Shown piece by piece: positions 44,604-53,502 of a stretch of DNA of 64,000 bases (position 1 is the first letter of the stretch; the number at the start of each line of letters is the position of its first letter). Under the pieces are notes generated by a model. That model saw only the letters and a list, made by a program, of their open reading frames with translations. It had not been told where the DNA came from and searched no databases. The translations under genes and the position numbers were made by a program. The stretch is taken from positions 26,125 through 90,124 of the forward strand of contig CAZHIQ010000012.1 of assembly GCA_964532595.1 (NCBI GenBank). Direction: 5' to 3'. Source of the stretch: Chryseosolibacter sp964532595 (GTDB lineage Bacteria > Bacteroidota > Bacteroidia > Cytophagales > Cyclobacteriaceae).

Positions 44604-44828
44604 TTAAACTTTCCGTGGAGGTAGATCAAATGCCGTAGCCGGATGGTCGAAATGTCCTTTGTGAGACCCATCACAGAACGGTTTGTTCTGTGATCGTCCA
44701 CACCTGCAAAGCGAGACTACCGTACGACCCTCCAGACCATAAGCCTTTCCCGTAGAATCTACAATTTCAAAATCACCCTCAACTTTCAAAGAACCGTTGC
44801 TGTTTACGGTCAATCTTGTCTTCGCCAT
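44604..44828 (-). CDS. CDGSH iron-sulphur domain protein
   Basis: A 74-residue protein with one CDGSH [2Fe-2S] motif, CRCGRSQNKPFCDGSHKGH: three Cys and one His coordinate the cluster. The N-terminal half (LTVNSNGSLKVEGDFEIVD) has beta strands. Small single-motif forms like this are common in Bacteroidota. No membrane segment. A role in redox or cluster transfer is likely; partner unknown. Tail to tail with cinA (14 bases). Confidence 0.93.
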   Translation of the reverse strand: MAKTRLTVNSNGSLKVEGDFEIVDSTGKAYGLEGRTVVSLCRCGRSQNKPFCDGSHKGHFDHPATAFDLPPRKV

Positions 44829-44947
44829 AGTAATGGTTTAAAGTAAAAATCAAACTAACGCGCAATATTGGAAGAATTCAGCCCTTAAGCCAATCCGAGC
44901 CAGGCTGGCACAGTGTTTTTACCGTTGTCGCTGTAAATCGTTGTGCT

Positions 44948-45187
44948 ATGAGTTACCTGCTTATCAAGAAAAACGACGCAAAGATCTTCAAAGCGTTTCT
45001 ATCTGGTAATGAGATTGAGGTTGGTGTGCACGTTGGAGCACAGGATAATACCTTCAATCAGGATGAGGAGGTCTTCATCTTCTACGACAACGACAACTCC
45101 GGCACCTATCGGGCGCGCGTTACGCGACACAGAAAGGTGGTTTCCGATAAGAATGGCTTTGTCATGCTCGGCCTCGTAAAAGGTTGA
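44948..45187 (+). CDS. Small protein of unknown function (79 residues)
   Basis: MSYLLIKKNDAKIFKAFLSG begins this 79-residue protein, which I do not recognise. It is soluble and mixed alpha/beta, with a very acidic middle (FNQDEEVFIFYDNDNSG) and a basic strand (RARVTRHRKVV). The ATG follows a plausible leader. It is separated from its neighbours by 119 and 321 bases, so it is a single transcription unit if real. Clear codon structure and a well-formed stop support it as a gene. Confidence 0.6.
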   Translation: MSYLLIKKNDAKIFKAFLSGNEIEVGVHVGAQDNTFNQDEEVFIFYDNDNSGTYRARVTRHRKVVSDKNGFVMLGLVKG

Positions 45188-45508
45188 ACAACAATCCTTC
45201 ACCCCGTTTGACCGGTAAGAACGCATCGTACCTACAGCGTCGTCAGGTATAGTCGGCGTGGCCGCATTGGGCAATTATCTTCCCTTCTGACGGCCCAGGT
45301 CATCCCTCATCATAGCGATCCGGAACCAAGCCAGTAGCGCGATCGTTATCGTTTCACAATCCTTTTCGGCGAATGGGAGCCGGCAAGCCGTTTGTGGGCC
45401 TGGCCCGGTATTTCATGGGTACCGACAATCTTGTATCTTTAGAACGGATCATTTTTTCGCATAATTTAGCCCTCGTGGAAGTCTGACGACCTCGGACGAA
45501 ACAATGCT
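45188..45508. other. 321-base intergenic region upstream of the ROK gene
   Basis: I see no protein gene, tRNA or clear small RNA. Near the right end, TATCTTTA (45,434-45,441) is one mismatch from the -7 consensus and could serve the ROK gene with a leader of about 60 bases. The remainder has average composition and no repeat. Confidence 0.5.
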
Positions 45509-46732
45509 ATGGACAATTCCTTCCTCAAAAAGCTCAACAGCGAAAACATCAGTGGTGTTGCCTATAAGAACATCAACCTCAAAAAGAGTGTACTTGGATA
45601 TTTCTCCAATGCGGGAAATGCCACGATATCCGAGCTGTGCAAGGAGCTTAACCTGAGTGTCCCTAAGGTGACCATGTTGCTCAACGACCTGATCGAAGAC
45701 GGCCTTGTGCAGGAGTACGGAAAAATGGAGACTTCGGGAGGCCGCAAGCCCAGTATTTACGGTCTGAGTTCGGACTCCGGTTTCTTCGTTGGTGTTGATG
45801 TAAAGCACACCCATATTAACATCGGTCTTACCGATCTGCAGAAGAGGCTTATCAAGGTTGTAAAGCACGTAGATTATAAACTTGAAAACAGCCGGGAATC
45901 CCTGGAAGCGCTTTGCGAGATCATCGCCAGCTTCATCGAAGAGCTACCGATAGCTCGCGAAAAAATACTCGGTGTGGGGGTGAATATGACCGGACGGGTC
46001 AACCATGAAACCGGATACAGCTACAGCTACTTCTACTTCAACGAAGAGCCGCTGACACAGGTCATTGAATCAAAGATCAACCTTAACGTTTTCCTCGAGA
46101 ACGACACCCGCGCCATGGCTTACGGCGAGTTCTGCCTGGGAAACGTTCAGGACGAACGGAATATCCTGTTCCTCAATATCGACCACGGGATTGGGCTGGG
46201 CATTGTCATCGATGGCCAGTTGTATTACGGGAAGTCGGGGTTTTCGGGTGAATTCGGACATATTCCGTTTTTTGACAACGAGATTATGTGCCACTGTGGC
46301 AAAAAAGGTTGCCTTGAAACGGAGGCTTCAGGCGCAGCACTTGTTCGCATGTTTCGCGAAAAGCTGAAAGAAGGTTCATCTTCGGTTTTAACCCAATCGA
46401 TGAAGCCGGAAGAAATTCAGCTCGAGCATATTATTGATGCCGCTCAGAACGACGACATCCTTGCTATTGATCTCGTAGGGAAGATTGGTGAAAATATCGG
46501 TCGGGGAATAGCCCTTCTTATCAACATCTTCAATCCGGAGCTTGTAATCATCGGCGGGGCGCTGGCCGCGACCGAAGACTATGTACGACTTCCTATCAAG
46601 AGCGCGATTAACAAGTACTCCCTGAGCATGCTGAGCAACGCTACTTCGTTAAAGCTGTCGCGACTTGGAGACGAAGCCGGTGTAATCGGCGCCTGCCTTC
46701 TCGCGTGGAATCGTGTGCTCTCGCAGGTATAA
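45509..46732 (+). CDS. ROK family transcriptional regulator
   Basis: A 407-residue protein with an N-terminal winged helix (about 25-75: ATISELCKELNLSVPKVTML) and a ROK sugar-kinase-like domain. The latter has GVDVKHTHINIGLTDL, ENDTRAMAYGE, the GEFGHIPF motif and the zinc site CHCGKKGCLETE. The NagC/XylR branch senses amino sugars or other sugars and represses their catabolic genes. It ends one base before the end of the convergent FAD oxidoreductase gene; the adjacent GlcNAc 2-epimerase makes an amino-sugar ligand plausible. Confidence 0.92.
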   Translation: MDNSFLKKLNSENISGVAYKNINLKKSVLGYFSNAGNATISELCKELNLSVPKVTMLLNDLIEDGLVQEYGKMETSGGRKPSIYGLSSDSGFFVGVDVKHTHINIGLTDLQKRLIKVVKHVDYKLENSRESLEALCEIIASFIEELPIAREKILGVGVNMTGRVNHETGYSYSYFYFNEEPLTQVIESKINLNVFLENDTRAMAYGEFCLGNVQDERNILFLNIDHGIGLGIVIDGQLYYGKSGFSGEFGHIPFFDNEIMCHCGKKGCLETEASGAALVRMFREKLKEGSSSVLTQSMKPEEIQLEHIIDAAQNDDILAIDLVGKIGENIGRGIALLINIFNPELVIIGGALAATEDYVRLPIKSAINKYSLSMLSNATSLKLSRLGDEAGVIGACLLAWNRVLSQV

Positions 46733-46733
46733 C

Positions 46734-48446
46734 TTACCCGCGAGGCCACTCCGTTTCAATCCCCTGCGAACGCACCATCCGCTGGAAGTCTTCCAACACC
46801 GGACGTTGTTCCCGGACACCACGGGGTGAAATTCGCTTCGATAACGAATAGGCTACTAGCATTCCTACAGATTCACCAATACTCCACTCGACCGGATGAA
46901 GTCGATAGCACCCATTCGTAATGTGAGTTGTTCCAATGTTTTTGTTTGCTGCAAGTAGGTTATCGACCCGTTGAGGGATCAGCGCCCCGAGAGGAATCTG
47001 AAAAGGCAACGAGGCGAAGTCGATATAGTTGTTACCTCCCGTGCTGGGATGTAAATCAATATGATAATACCCTATTCCGACGCTATCGTAAAATTCTGCG
47101 GCCGTGTTTCCCGATTCCTTTCCGGTAATCATGGCGCGGTTCGCGGCGCCAACATGCTCTTCGAGTACTGTGAACATCGCCTTGATGCGACGCGACTCGC
47201 GAACATAGGGATACTTCGCCATTCCGTCTTCCGTTCCCATAACATCACCCCGAAGGCGAAGACCAGGCCACCCCTGTCCACCGTCAGGGCGGGGCGCCTC
47301 TGTCTGCAACCAGTAGAACAACGACAGACTGAGTTGTTTCGATCGATCTACATGTTTCTTGAATTCCTTCTCCGAAACATCGATGATACTGCCCAGCATA
47401 TAATCGTTCTGCGGCCAGTTAACGATCGTGATATCACCGGCGTAAGTTCCCGGCTTAAAGTTGTTCCGGTTTATTATACGACGGTAATTCCACAGGTTAA
47501 GCGTATCCCCCGTGGATATTCCCTCGGGGTGGAATCCCAGGGCCTTGGGCTGCAGCGTAGAGGGTTGCGAATATCTGAGATCAAGCAATCGTCCCGACCA
47601 GGCTGGCGTAAGATTGGGAACATGGTTGCGCCAAAAATTATACTCTTTCGGTTTGTCAATGACGTTGTTTGCTCCCGGAACGTAATCCATGGCAAAGCAC
47701 ATGGTAAAGGCCTGCTCGTTTTTCGGATCGGCCTTTTCTGCAGCGTGTAACTCTTGCGTATCGCTCCTGGCTTCCGCACCGCGCACGTACTCCGTCTTCG
47801 TCAGGGGTAACAAATCACCAAGTTCAGTGGCATCGACAAAGTAAGGCGCAGTAAGTACTATCTCCTTCCCGTTCCTCAAATTACGCGCTGTTAGGGCGCG
47901 TACCTGGTCGCCTGCGACATCAGCACCGACCACCTTGTGCTCCAGAAACAGTTGGAGTTGACGCGAACTGATGTACGGGTTAAGCATATCTTCCAGCACC
48001 GCAAGCGCAACCCGAGGTTCATGACACAAACGTGAGACACTTCCATCACCCGGATTGAGATCCTTACGATTCCGCGCTTCTTCCGTCAGCGGGTAATAGC
48101 GCTTGTAATAGTTTCGAACGGCTGTTCGAAACTCGCGGTACAATTGCGTAGCGCCATGAGTTTCGATCCATGGATGCTCATCGGGCGGAACCCCCTGCTG
48201 CGTGATTTGCCCTCCGATCCAATCCGTTTCTTCGGTTAAAATAACCTTCAATCCGTTGCGCAGAGCTCCGAGTGCTGCCGCTACTCCGCCTAGTCCGCCG
48301 CCAGCGATAACAACATCCGCAGCGAACTCCTGGCCGCGCACCCGACGTGCTGTCGACGAAACAACCGTGCTCGATGCAAACACCGGGGCCGAAGCCAGCA
48401 CACCCCCTCCGGCTGCCAGAACTTCGATAAAATTTCTTCTCTTCAT
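46734..48446 (-). CDS. Exported FAD-dependent oxidoreductase
   Basis: A 570-residue flavoprotein. The N-terminus MKRRNFIEVLAAGGGVLASAPV is a signal resembling a twin-arginine leader but with KRRNF, so Tat export is possible, not proven. The FAD site DVVIAGGGLGGVAAALGALRNG and the motif EETDWIGGQITQQGVPPDEH place it in the FAD_oxidored family (PF12831), found near glycan-use genes in Bacteroidota. The substrate is unknown; the family often acts on sugars or sugar-derived compounds. It follows the AGE epimerase gene on the same strand by 70 bases. Confidence 0.82.
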   Translation of the reverse strand: MKRRNFIEVLAAGGGVLASAPVFASSTVVSSTARRVRGQEFAADVVIAGGGLGGVAAALGALRNGLKVILTEETDWIGGQITQQGVPPDEHPWIETHGATQLYREFRTAVRNYYKRYYPLTEEARNRKDLNPGDGSVSRLCHEPRVALAVLEDMLNPYISSRQLQLFLEHKVVGADVAGDQVRALTARNLRNGKEIVLTAPYFVDATELGDLLPLTKTEYVRGAEARSDTQELHAAEKADPKNEQAFTMCFAMDYVPGANNVIDKPKEYNFWRNHVPNLTPAWSGRLLDLRYSQPSTLQPKALGFHPEGISTGDTLNLWNYRRIINRNNFKPGTYAGDITIVNWPQNDYMLGSIIDVSEKEFKKHVDRSKQLSLSLFYWLQTEAPRPDGGQGWPGLRLRGDVMGTEDGMAKYPYVRESRRIKAMFTVLEEHVGAANRAMITGKESGNTAAEFYDSVGIGYYHIDLHPSTGGNNYIDFASLPFQIPLGALIPQRVDNLLAANKNIGTTHITNGCYRLHPVEWSIGESVGMLVAYSLSKRISPRGVREQRPVLEDFQRMVRSQGIETEWPRG

Positions 48447-48516
48447 TTGATAAGCAAACCTTTAGTCAGCGACAGCCACGACGCCGTCGAACATATAAGC
48501 AAACTATAAGCTAATC

Positions 48517-49707
48517 TTAGATAATTGTCACTTCGGGTCGCTTGGTCGCTATGGCGCCCAAGGTCTTCCAACATTGATAGAGTCCGCGAGGCACGTGGAA
48601 ACATCCCTTCCACTTACCGCCCTTCAGCGGAAGCAGAACCTCTCCACGACGATTAAGATACCCGTACCACTCGCCGTACTCGGGGTCAGCAAAATGCTTC
48701 CAGCTGTACTCGTGGATTTTCTCGAACCACTCCCAGCAACGAATATCACCGGTGAGCCAATATCCTTTCAGCAAGCTGATGAGCGTTTCCATATGCACCC
48801 ACCACAACTTCTGATCCCATTCAAGTTGTTGCGGCGGATGCCCTTTCACATCAAGGAAGTAAAAGATGCCGTCGTACTCCTTGTCCCAACCATATTCCAA
48901 CGTACTCAGTGTAATGTCAACCGCTTTTCTGGCCAGTGCCTTATCGCCTTTCCTCACTGCCAGGTCCATCATGAACCACATTCCCTCAATCGCGTGACCG
49001 GGATTAACCAGCCGTCCGTCGAAAGAATCGTCAAACTTGCCCTCCGGTGAAACGTTCTCAAGAATCAACCCGAGATCCGGCTGGTAGAACACATCCATCA
49101 CTGTATGAATCGCCCTGTCGATCGTAGTGTCAACCGTCTCGCGGTCAAGAACGTCTTCCATCTCGAGAACGAGGTTGGATAGAATCATGGGCAGGGAGAA
49201 TCCTTGCAACGGACGTGTCCCGGGATACACCTTCGAATATATTCCCTTCGGGTTGTCCTGCCTGCGCAGGATATTACGGAACGTCTCTAGCGCCACCTCA
49301 CTATAGACGGCCTTCCCCGAGGCCTTGTACAGCTGCGCGAATGCCATTGCCGCAAAACAATCCGAGAAAATATTATAAGGCTGAATCAACGGACGCCCGT
49401 CGCGCCGCAACGAAAAGTACCAGTTACCCGCTTCGTCGCGTCCGTTTTGCATCAAAAACTTTGCTCCGTGTTCCGCAAGGTGCAACCACTCTTCACGCTT
49501 TTCGACCTGGTTATACATCATGCTAAAACACCACACCTGCCGGGCCTGAAGCCACACGAACTTATCCGTGTCAAAGACGTTCCCCTCACGATCCAGACAG
49601 GTAAAATAACCGCCCTTCGCATCGTCACGCGAATTGCGCGTCCAGAAAGGCAGCACATTCTCCAAAAGCTGACCGCGATAAAAATCCGCGTACTGGCTGA
49701 ATTCCAT
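48517..49707 (-). CDS. N-acylglucosamine 2-epimerase (AGE family)
   Basis: A 396-residue (alpha/alpha)6-barrel enzyme interconverting N-acetylglucosamine and N-acetylmannosamine in characterised relatives. The AGE signatures are clear: FVWLQARQVWCFSMMY, LPMILSNLVLE, RLVNPGHAIEGMW, EWDQKLWWVHMETL and GCFHVPRGLYQCW, the last three carrying the conserved active-site His and Arg. Cellobiose epimerases share the fold, but these blocks favour the GlcNAc branch. With a ROK regulator and a flavoprotein next door, it suggests amino-sugar use, for example from peptidoglycan or sialic acid. Confidence 0.9.
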   Translation of the reverse strand: MEFSQYADFYRGQLLENVLPFWTRNSRDDAKGGYFTCLDREGNVFDTDKFVWLQARQVWCFSMMYNQVEKREEWLHLAEHGAKFLMQNGRDEAGNWYFSLRRDGRPLIQPYNIFSDCFAAMAFAQLYKASGKAVYSEVALETFRNILRRQDNPKGIYSKVYPGTRPLQGFSLPMILSNLVLEMEDVLDRETVDTTIDRAIHTVMDVFYQPDLGLILENVSPEGKFDDSFDGRLVNPGHAIEGMWFMMDLAVRKGDKALARKAVDITLSTLEYGWDKEYDGIFYFLDVKGHPPQQLEWDQKLWWVHMETLISLLKGYWLTGDIRCWEWFEKIHEYSWKHFADPEYGEWYGYLNRRGEVLLPLKGGKWKGCFHVPRGLYQCWKTLGAIATKRPEVTII

Positions 49708-49774
49708 GAAATCTTTTTTTTATACCAGGACTTCGATGCGGTGCTTTTTACCCGTCCGCCCCGTTGCTGTCCTC

Positions 49775-49865
49775 TTTTATTAAATTCTTTAAAATCAAAA
49801 ATAACATTTGTCGCTATTATTTTAAATAATACCAGATATAATTAAATAATATTAATAATTATTAT
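49775..49865. other. AT-rich island upstream of the AGE gene
   Basis: About 90 bases are almost wholly A and T (runs such as TTTTAAATAAT and ATTAAATAATATTAAT), in contrast to the balanced composition around them. The stretch lies 70-160 bases before the AGE start and could be a UP-like promoter element, a binding site for a nucleoid protein, or the end of a small insertion. No ORF and no mobile-element ends are visible. Confidence 0.5.
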
Positions 49866-49911
49866 GGCTAGAGGACTGATTATCAAGCGCGAGAAAGGAA
49901 TAGAAATTACA

Positions 49912-49942
49912 AAAGAAGGTCGGCGTTGGAAGCGCCGACCTT
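49912..49942 (-). terminator. Terminator after the M13 peptidase gene
   Basis: A 10-bp stem (AAGGTCGGCG/CGCCGACCTT) with a 7-base loop (TTGGAAG read on the + strand) lies 9 bases past the stop of the M13 gene. On the minus strand it ends in CTTTTG, a short U-tract. Confidence 0.8.
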
Positions 49943-49950
49943 TAAGGTTT

Positions 49951-52002
49951 TTACCAGATGCGAACCCTTTCGCTTTCCGGGCGGTACATTTTGTCGCCGG
50001 GTTGCACGTTAAAGGCTTCGTAGAAGGGCGTGAAATTGGAGAGCGGGCCATTTGCCCGGTACATACCGGGTGCATGGGGATCGGTCAATACCTGCTTGCG
50101 CAGTGTTTCATCGCGGTATTTGATTCGCCAGATAGTCGCCCAGGAAATGAAAAATCGCTGTTCCGGCGTAAATCCATCAATCGGGCCGGGTTTTCCATGT
50201 TGGCTGTAGTGGCGCTGCAGACCTTCAAAAGCGGCCGTGACGCCCCCCAGATCACCGATATTCTCACCAAGGGTAAAACGTCCCTGAACAAAAACACCCG
50301 GAAGAGGCTCGTACTGGTCGAATTGCTTGGCAAGGCTTTCACCTTTTTCGCGGAATCGCGCCAGGTCTTCTTCGGTAAACCAGTTCCGCAGGTTTCCGTC
50401 GGCATCATACTTCGATCCCTGGTCGTCAAACCCGTGGGAAATCTCGTGTCCGATGACGGCACCAATGCCGCCGTAGTTCACGGCTTCGTCGGCGCGGTAA
50501 TCGTAGAACGGAGGTTGAAGTATCGCCGCAGGAAATACGATTTCATTTTGTACCGGATTGTAGTAGGCGTTGACGGTCTGCGGTTTCATCAACCATTCTT
50601 CGCGGTCAACCGGCTTGCCGAGTTTTGCTATCTGACGACGACTTTCGAACTCGCTTGCCCGGATGATGTTCTGATACCAGGAAGCTTGCTCCGGATCCTT
50701 GAGCAGCTCCAGGCTTGAGTAATCAATCCACTTTTCCGGATACCCGATCTTAACGCGGAAGGAAGCCAGTTTTTCCAGCGCTTTTTCCTTCGTTGAATCA
50801 GACATCCAATCGAGTTGCCGAATGCGATCACCGAAAGCTGCCTTAATATTATTCACCATATCGACAGCTTTTTTCTTCGCCTCAGGCGGGAAGTACTTTT
50901 CAACATACAGCTTACCAATAGCATCGCCCAGCCATGCGTTGGTGCTGGCAACAACGCGCTTCCAGCGTGGACGCATCTGTTCTACGCCACTGAGGTATTT
51001 TTGATTGAACTCGAACGATTCGCGGACAAAATCGTGATTGAGATAGGGCGCTGATGTCCGCAGCAATCCCGCGTGCAGATAAGTTTTTACATCGTTAAGC
51101 GGGAGCTGAGTAATGATCTGGTTGAACTCTTCCATGAATTTGGGAGCGCGGACCACCAGGGTATCAACGTCGATGCCCAGACTCCTGAGATAATCATTCC
51201 AGTCGATAGCCGGTACCCGTTGCTGGAGATCACCCACGCTCCAGGCGAAATAAGACTTGTAGGGATCGCGACGGTCTTCCTTCGACAGCATGCTTGAGGC
51301 AAGACGTGTCTCGATATTCATTACGGTCGAAGCCCTCTTTTCAGCCTCCGAAGGGTCTGTCCCCGCAAGAACAAAAAGATTCTTCAGGTGGTCTTTGTAC
51401 CGGTCGCGAGTCTCCTTCGATTTATCATCGGTTTTCAGGTAGTAATCGCGCTCGGGAAGTCCGATCCCTCCCGCAGAGAGATACACTACCACACGACTGC
51501 TATTCCTGAGATCGGGATAGATGCGCATGTTAAAAAAGCTATCACCGCCGCGAAGCATATCGCGTTCGAGATACTCCTGAAGATCTCGGGGAGTCGCAAT
51601 CGCCTCAATCTCATTCACAAACGGCCTGATCGCCTCAACCCCCACCCGTTCGGCCAGAGCGGAGTCCATTCCGATGCTGTAAAAGTCGGCCGCCTTTCGC
51701 TGATCGGAGTCATCAGCGTATTGGTTGCTCGTTCCCGCTTCGCGAAGAATCTCAAGGAGTATTTCCTGGCTGTTTTCCCGCAGCTCCGTAAAACTTCCAT
51801 AAGATCCCAGATCGGCCGGAATCTCTGCTTCGGCAAGCCAGCCGCCGTTAACAAACTGGAAAAAGTCGTCACCAGCCTTTACGGTAGTGTCCATATAGGC
51901 GAGGTTCAAGCCTACCCCAGGTGGAAGTTGTTTATCTCCCGACTGACAGGAAAACAAGGTGATGGAGGCTGTTGCCACCGTCACGAACATTAAGTACTTC
52001 AT
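49951..52002 (-). CDS. M13 (neprilysin/PepO-like) zinc metallopeptidase lipoprotein
   Basis: A 683-residue peptidase. The signal ends in the lipobox LFSC (Cys19), so it is membrane-anchored in the periplasm. The zinc site is His519, His523 (GHEISHGFDD) and Glu580 (GENIGDLGG); NAYYNPVQNEIVFPA is the substrate-binding motif, and the C-terminus ends in Trp as usual in the family. It cuts small peptides. It is a single gene with its own terminator. Confidence 0.96.
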   Translation of the reverse strand: MKYLMFVTVATASITLFSCQSGDKQLPPGVGLNLAYMDTTVKAGDDFFQFVNGGWLAEAEIPADLGSYGSFTELRENSQEILLEILREAGTSNQYADDSDQRKAADFYSIGMDSALAERVGVEAIRPFVNEIEAIATPRDLQEYLERDMLRGGDSFFNMRIYPDLRNSSRVVVYLSAGGIGLPERDYYLKTDDKSKETRDRYKDHLKNLFVLAGTDPSEAEKRASTVMNIETRLASSMLSKEDRRDPYKSYFAWSVGDLQQRVPAIDWNDYLRSLGIDVDTLVVRAPKFMEEFNQIITQLPLNDVKTYLHAGLLRTSAPYLNHDFVRESFEFNQKYLSGVEQMRPRWKRVVASTNAWLGDAIGKLYVEKYFPPEAKKKAVDMVNNIKAAFGDRIRQLDWMSDSTKEKALEKLASFRVKIGYPEKWIDYSSLELLKDPEQASWYQNIIRASEFESRRQIAKLGKPVDREEWLMKPQTVNAYYNPVQNEIVFPAAILQPPFYDYRADEAVNYGGIGAVIGHEISHGFDDQGSKYDADGNLRNWFTEEDLARFREKGESLAKQFDQYEPLPGVFVQGRFTLGENIGDLGGVTAAFEGLQRHYSQHGKPGPIDGFTPEQRFFISWATIWRIKYRDETLRKQVLTDPHAPGMYRANGPLSNFTPFYEAFNVQPGDKMYRPESERVRIW

Positions 52003-52174
52003 GCTTACAGTTTATTGGTTAATGAGACCGGCAAATTAAGGAAATCCGGAGAAAGACCCCGAAATTTTGGTTCAAACAGACGATGGCAATGGTCTCTTCG
52101 GCAAAAGGGAACGCCACCGGTCGATCCTTTGGACAGAGTCTTTAACGTATTCGAAATAGGCTAAAAATACTAAC

Positions 52175-52190
52175 TTTACCCGCGGGTAAA
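52175..52190. promoter_or_regulatory. Perfect 16-base palindrome before the E2 gene
   Basis: TTTACCCGCGGGTAAA is a perfect inverted repeat ending 10 bases before the E2 start. It overlaps a near-consensus -7 box, TAACTTTA (52,171-52,178). Such a site would suit an operator for a dimeric regulator, or an RNA hairpin close to the start codon. Confidence 0.5.
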
Positions 52191-52200
52191 TGATTGTGCT

Positions 52201-53475
52201 ATGGCGCTTGTAGAATTGGTAATGCCAAAAATGGGTGAAAGTATCACCGAAGCCACAATCCTTCATTGGTTGAAAAAACCGGGGGACAAGATTGAGCAAG
52301 ACGAGTCGCTATTGGAAGTCGCGACCGACAAGGTTGATACTGAAGTACCATCCACGCACGGCGGAGTAATCCAGGAACTCCTCGCGAAAGAAGGTGAGGT
52401 AGTAAAAGTTGGAAAAGCTATCGCCATCATCTCTACCGGCGATGATGGGGAGGATGCCACTCCCAAACCCGCTGTTACCGAAGCCACGCAGGAGCAGGAA
52501 GCCACTCCGGTAAAGGCACCCGTTGCAACGACCAACGGAACGCCGGCACCGGCCTCCGTGTCCACTACTGCAAAGTCTTCACAACGATTTTACTCACCCC
52601 TTGTCCGGAACATCGCACGTCAGGAAAATATTGCCGTTGCAGAACTTGAAACAATTACGGGAACCGGCGCGGAAGGACGGGTCACCAAGAAAGATATTCT
52701 CGCTTATGTCCAGAACCGTAAGCTGGGCTCGTCGCTTCAAGGCGTAGCCTCAACGTCACTCAGCGCGGGTGACGAAATCATTCAGATGGACCGCATGCGC
52801 AAGATGATTGCCGAGCGCATGGTCGAATCCAAGCGAATTTCCCCGCACGTAACATCTTTTGTTGAAGCCGACGTAACAGGCGTTGTGTATTGGCGCAACC
52901 GCTGGAAGGCGGAATTCCAGAAACAAGAGGGTGACGCTCTCACCCTTACACCAATCTTCATTGAAGCAGTAATGCTTGCCCTGAAGGATTATCCGATGAT
53001 GAATATCCAGGTCGATGGCGATCGTATCATCCGCAAGAAAGAGATCAACATCGGAATGGCAGTGGCACTTCCCACGGGCAACCTCATTGTACCCGTTATT
53101 CGCAACGTTGACCAGTACAGTCTGCGGGGCCTCACAAAAGCGGTGAACGATCTGGCACGCCGTGCACGTGACAATAAACTCAAGCCCGACGATCTCACCG
53201 GAGGTACGTTTACTGTTTCCAACGTCGGGTCTTTCGGCAACGTCATGGGAACGCCTATTATCGTCCAGCCTCAGGTAGGAATTCTTGCACTGGGTGCCGT
53301 GGTAAAGAAACCGGCGGTGATCGAAACGCCCTACGGTGATTCCATCGGGATACGTCATAAGATGTTTCTCTCACATTCGTACGACCACCGCGTTGTAGAC
53401 GGAGCACTGGGAGGCAGTTTTGCCAAGCGCGTAGCTGACCACCTGGAGCGATTTGATATCAATCGGACAATCTAG
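52201..53475 (+). CDS. Dihydrolipoamide acyltransferase (E2) of a 2-oxoacid dehydrogenase
   Basis: A 424-residue E2 with one lipoyl domain (lipoylated Lys44 in EVATDKVDTEVP), a Pro/Ala/Thr-rich linker, a subunit-binding domain (about 137-172: FYSPLVRNIARQENI) and the catalytic domain with SHSYDHRVVDGALGG (His396). It belongs to the branched-chain/2-oxoglutarate type rather than typical pyruvate E2. E1 and E3 genes are not here. If it is the branched-chain enzyme, it feeds the isobutyryl-CoA that icmF would rearrange. Confidence 0.93.
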   Translation: MALVELVMPKMGESITEATILHWLKKPGDKIEQDESLLEVATDKVDTEVPSTHGGVIQELLAKEGEVVKVGKAIAIISTGDDGEDATPKPAVTEATQEQEATPVKAPVATTNGTPAPASVSTTAKSSQRFYSPLVRNIARQENIAVAELETITGTGAEGRVTKKDILAYVQNRKLGSSLQGVASTSLSAGDEIIQMDRMRKMIAERMVESKRISPHVTSFVEADVTGVVYWRNRWKAEFQKQEGDALTLTPIFIEAVMLALKDYPMMNIQVDGDRIIRKKEINIGMAVALPTGNLIVPVIRNVDQYSLRGLTKAVNDLARRARDNKLKPDDLTGGTFTVSNVGSFGNVMGTPIIVQPQVGILALGAVVKKPAVIETPYGDSIGIRHKMFLSHSYDHRVVDGALGGSFAKRVADHLERFDINRTI

Positions 53476-53502
53476 AAGGATAGGCAAGGTCTGCCTGACT
53501 TC

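Noticed and set aside
46734..46800. Tat signal for the FAD oxidoreductase
   Set aside because: The leader has KRRNF, only partly like the SRRxFLK consensus, so I mention the possibility without making a separate call.
49864..50718. 284-codon frame antisense to the M13 peptidase gene
   Set aside because: It starts in the AT-rich spacer and runs opposite the conserved catalytic part of the peptidase.
53476..53502. Small inverted repeat AGGCA/TGCCT after the E2 gene
   Set aside because: Short stem and no U-tract; it may contribute to termination but the support is too weak.
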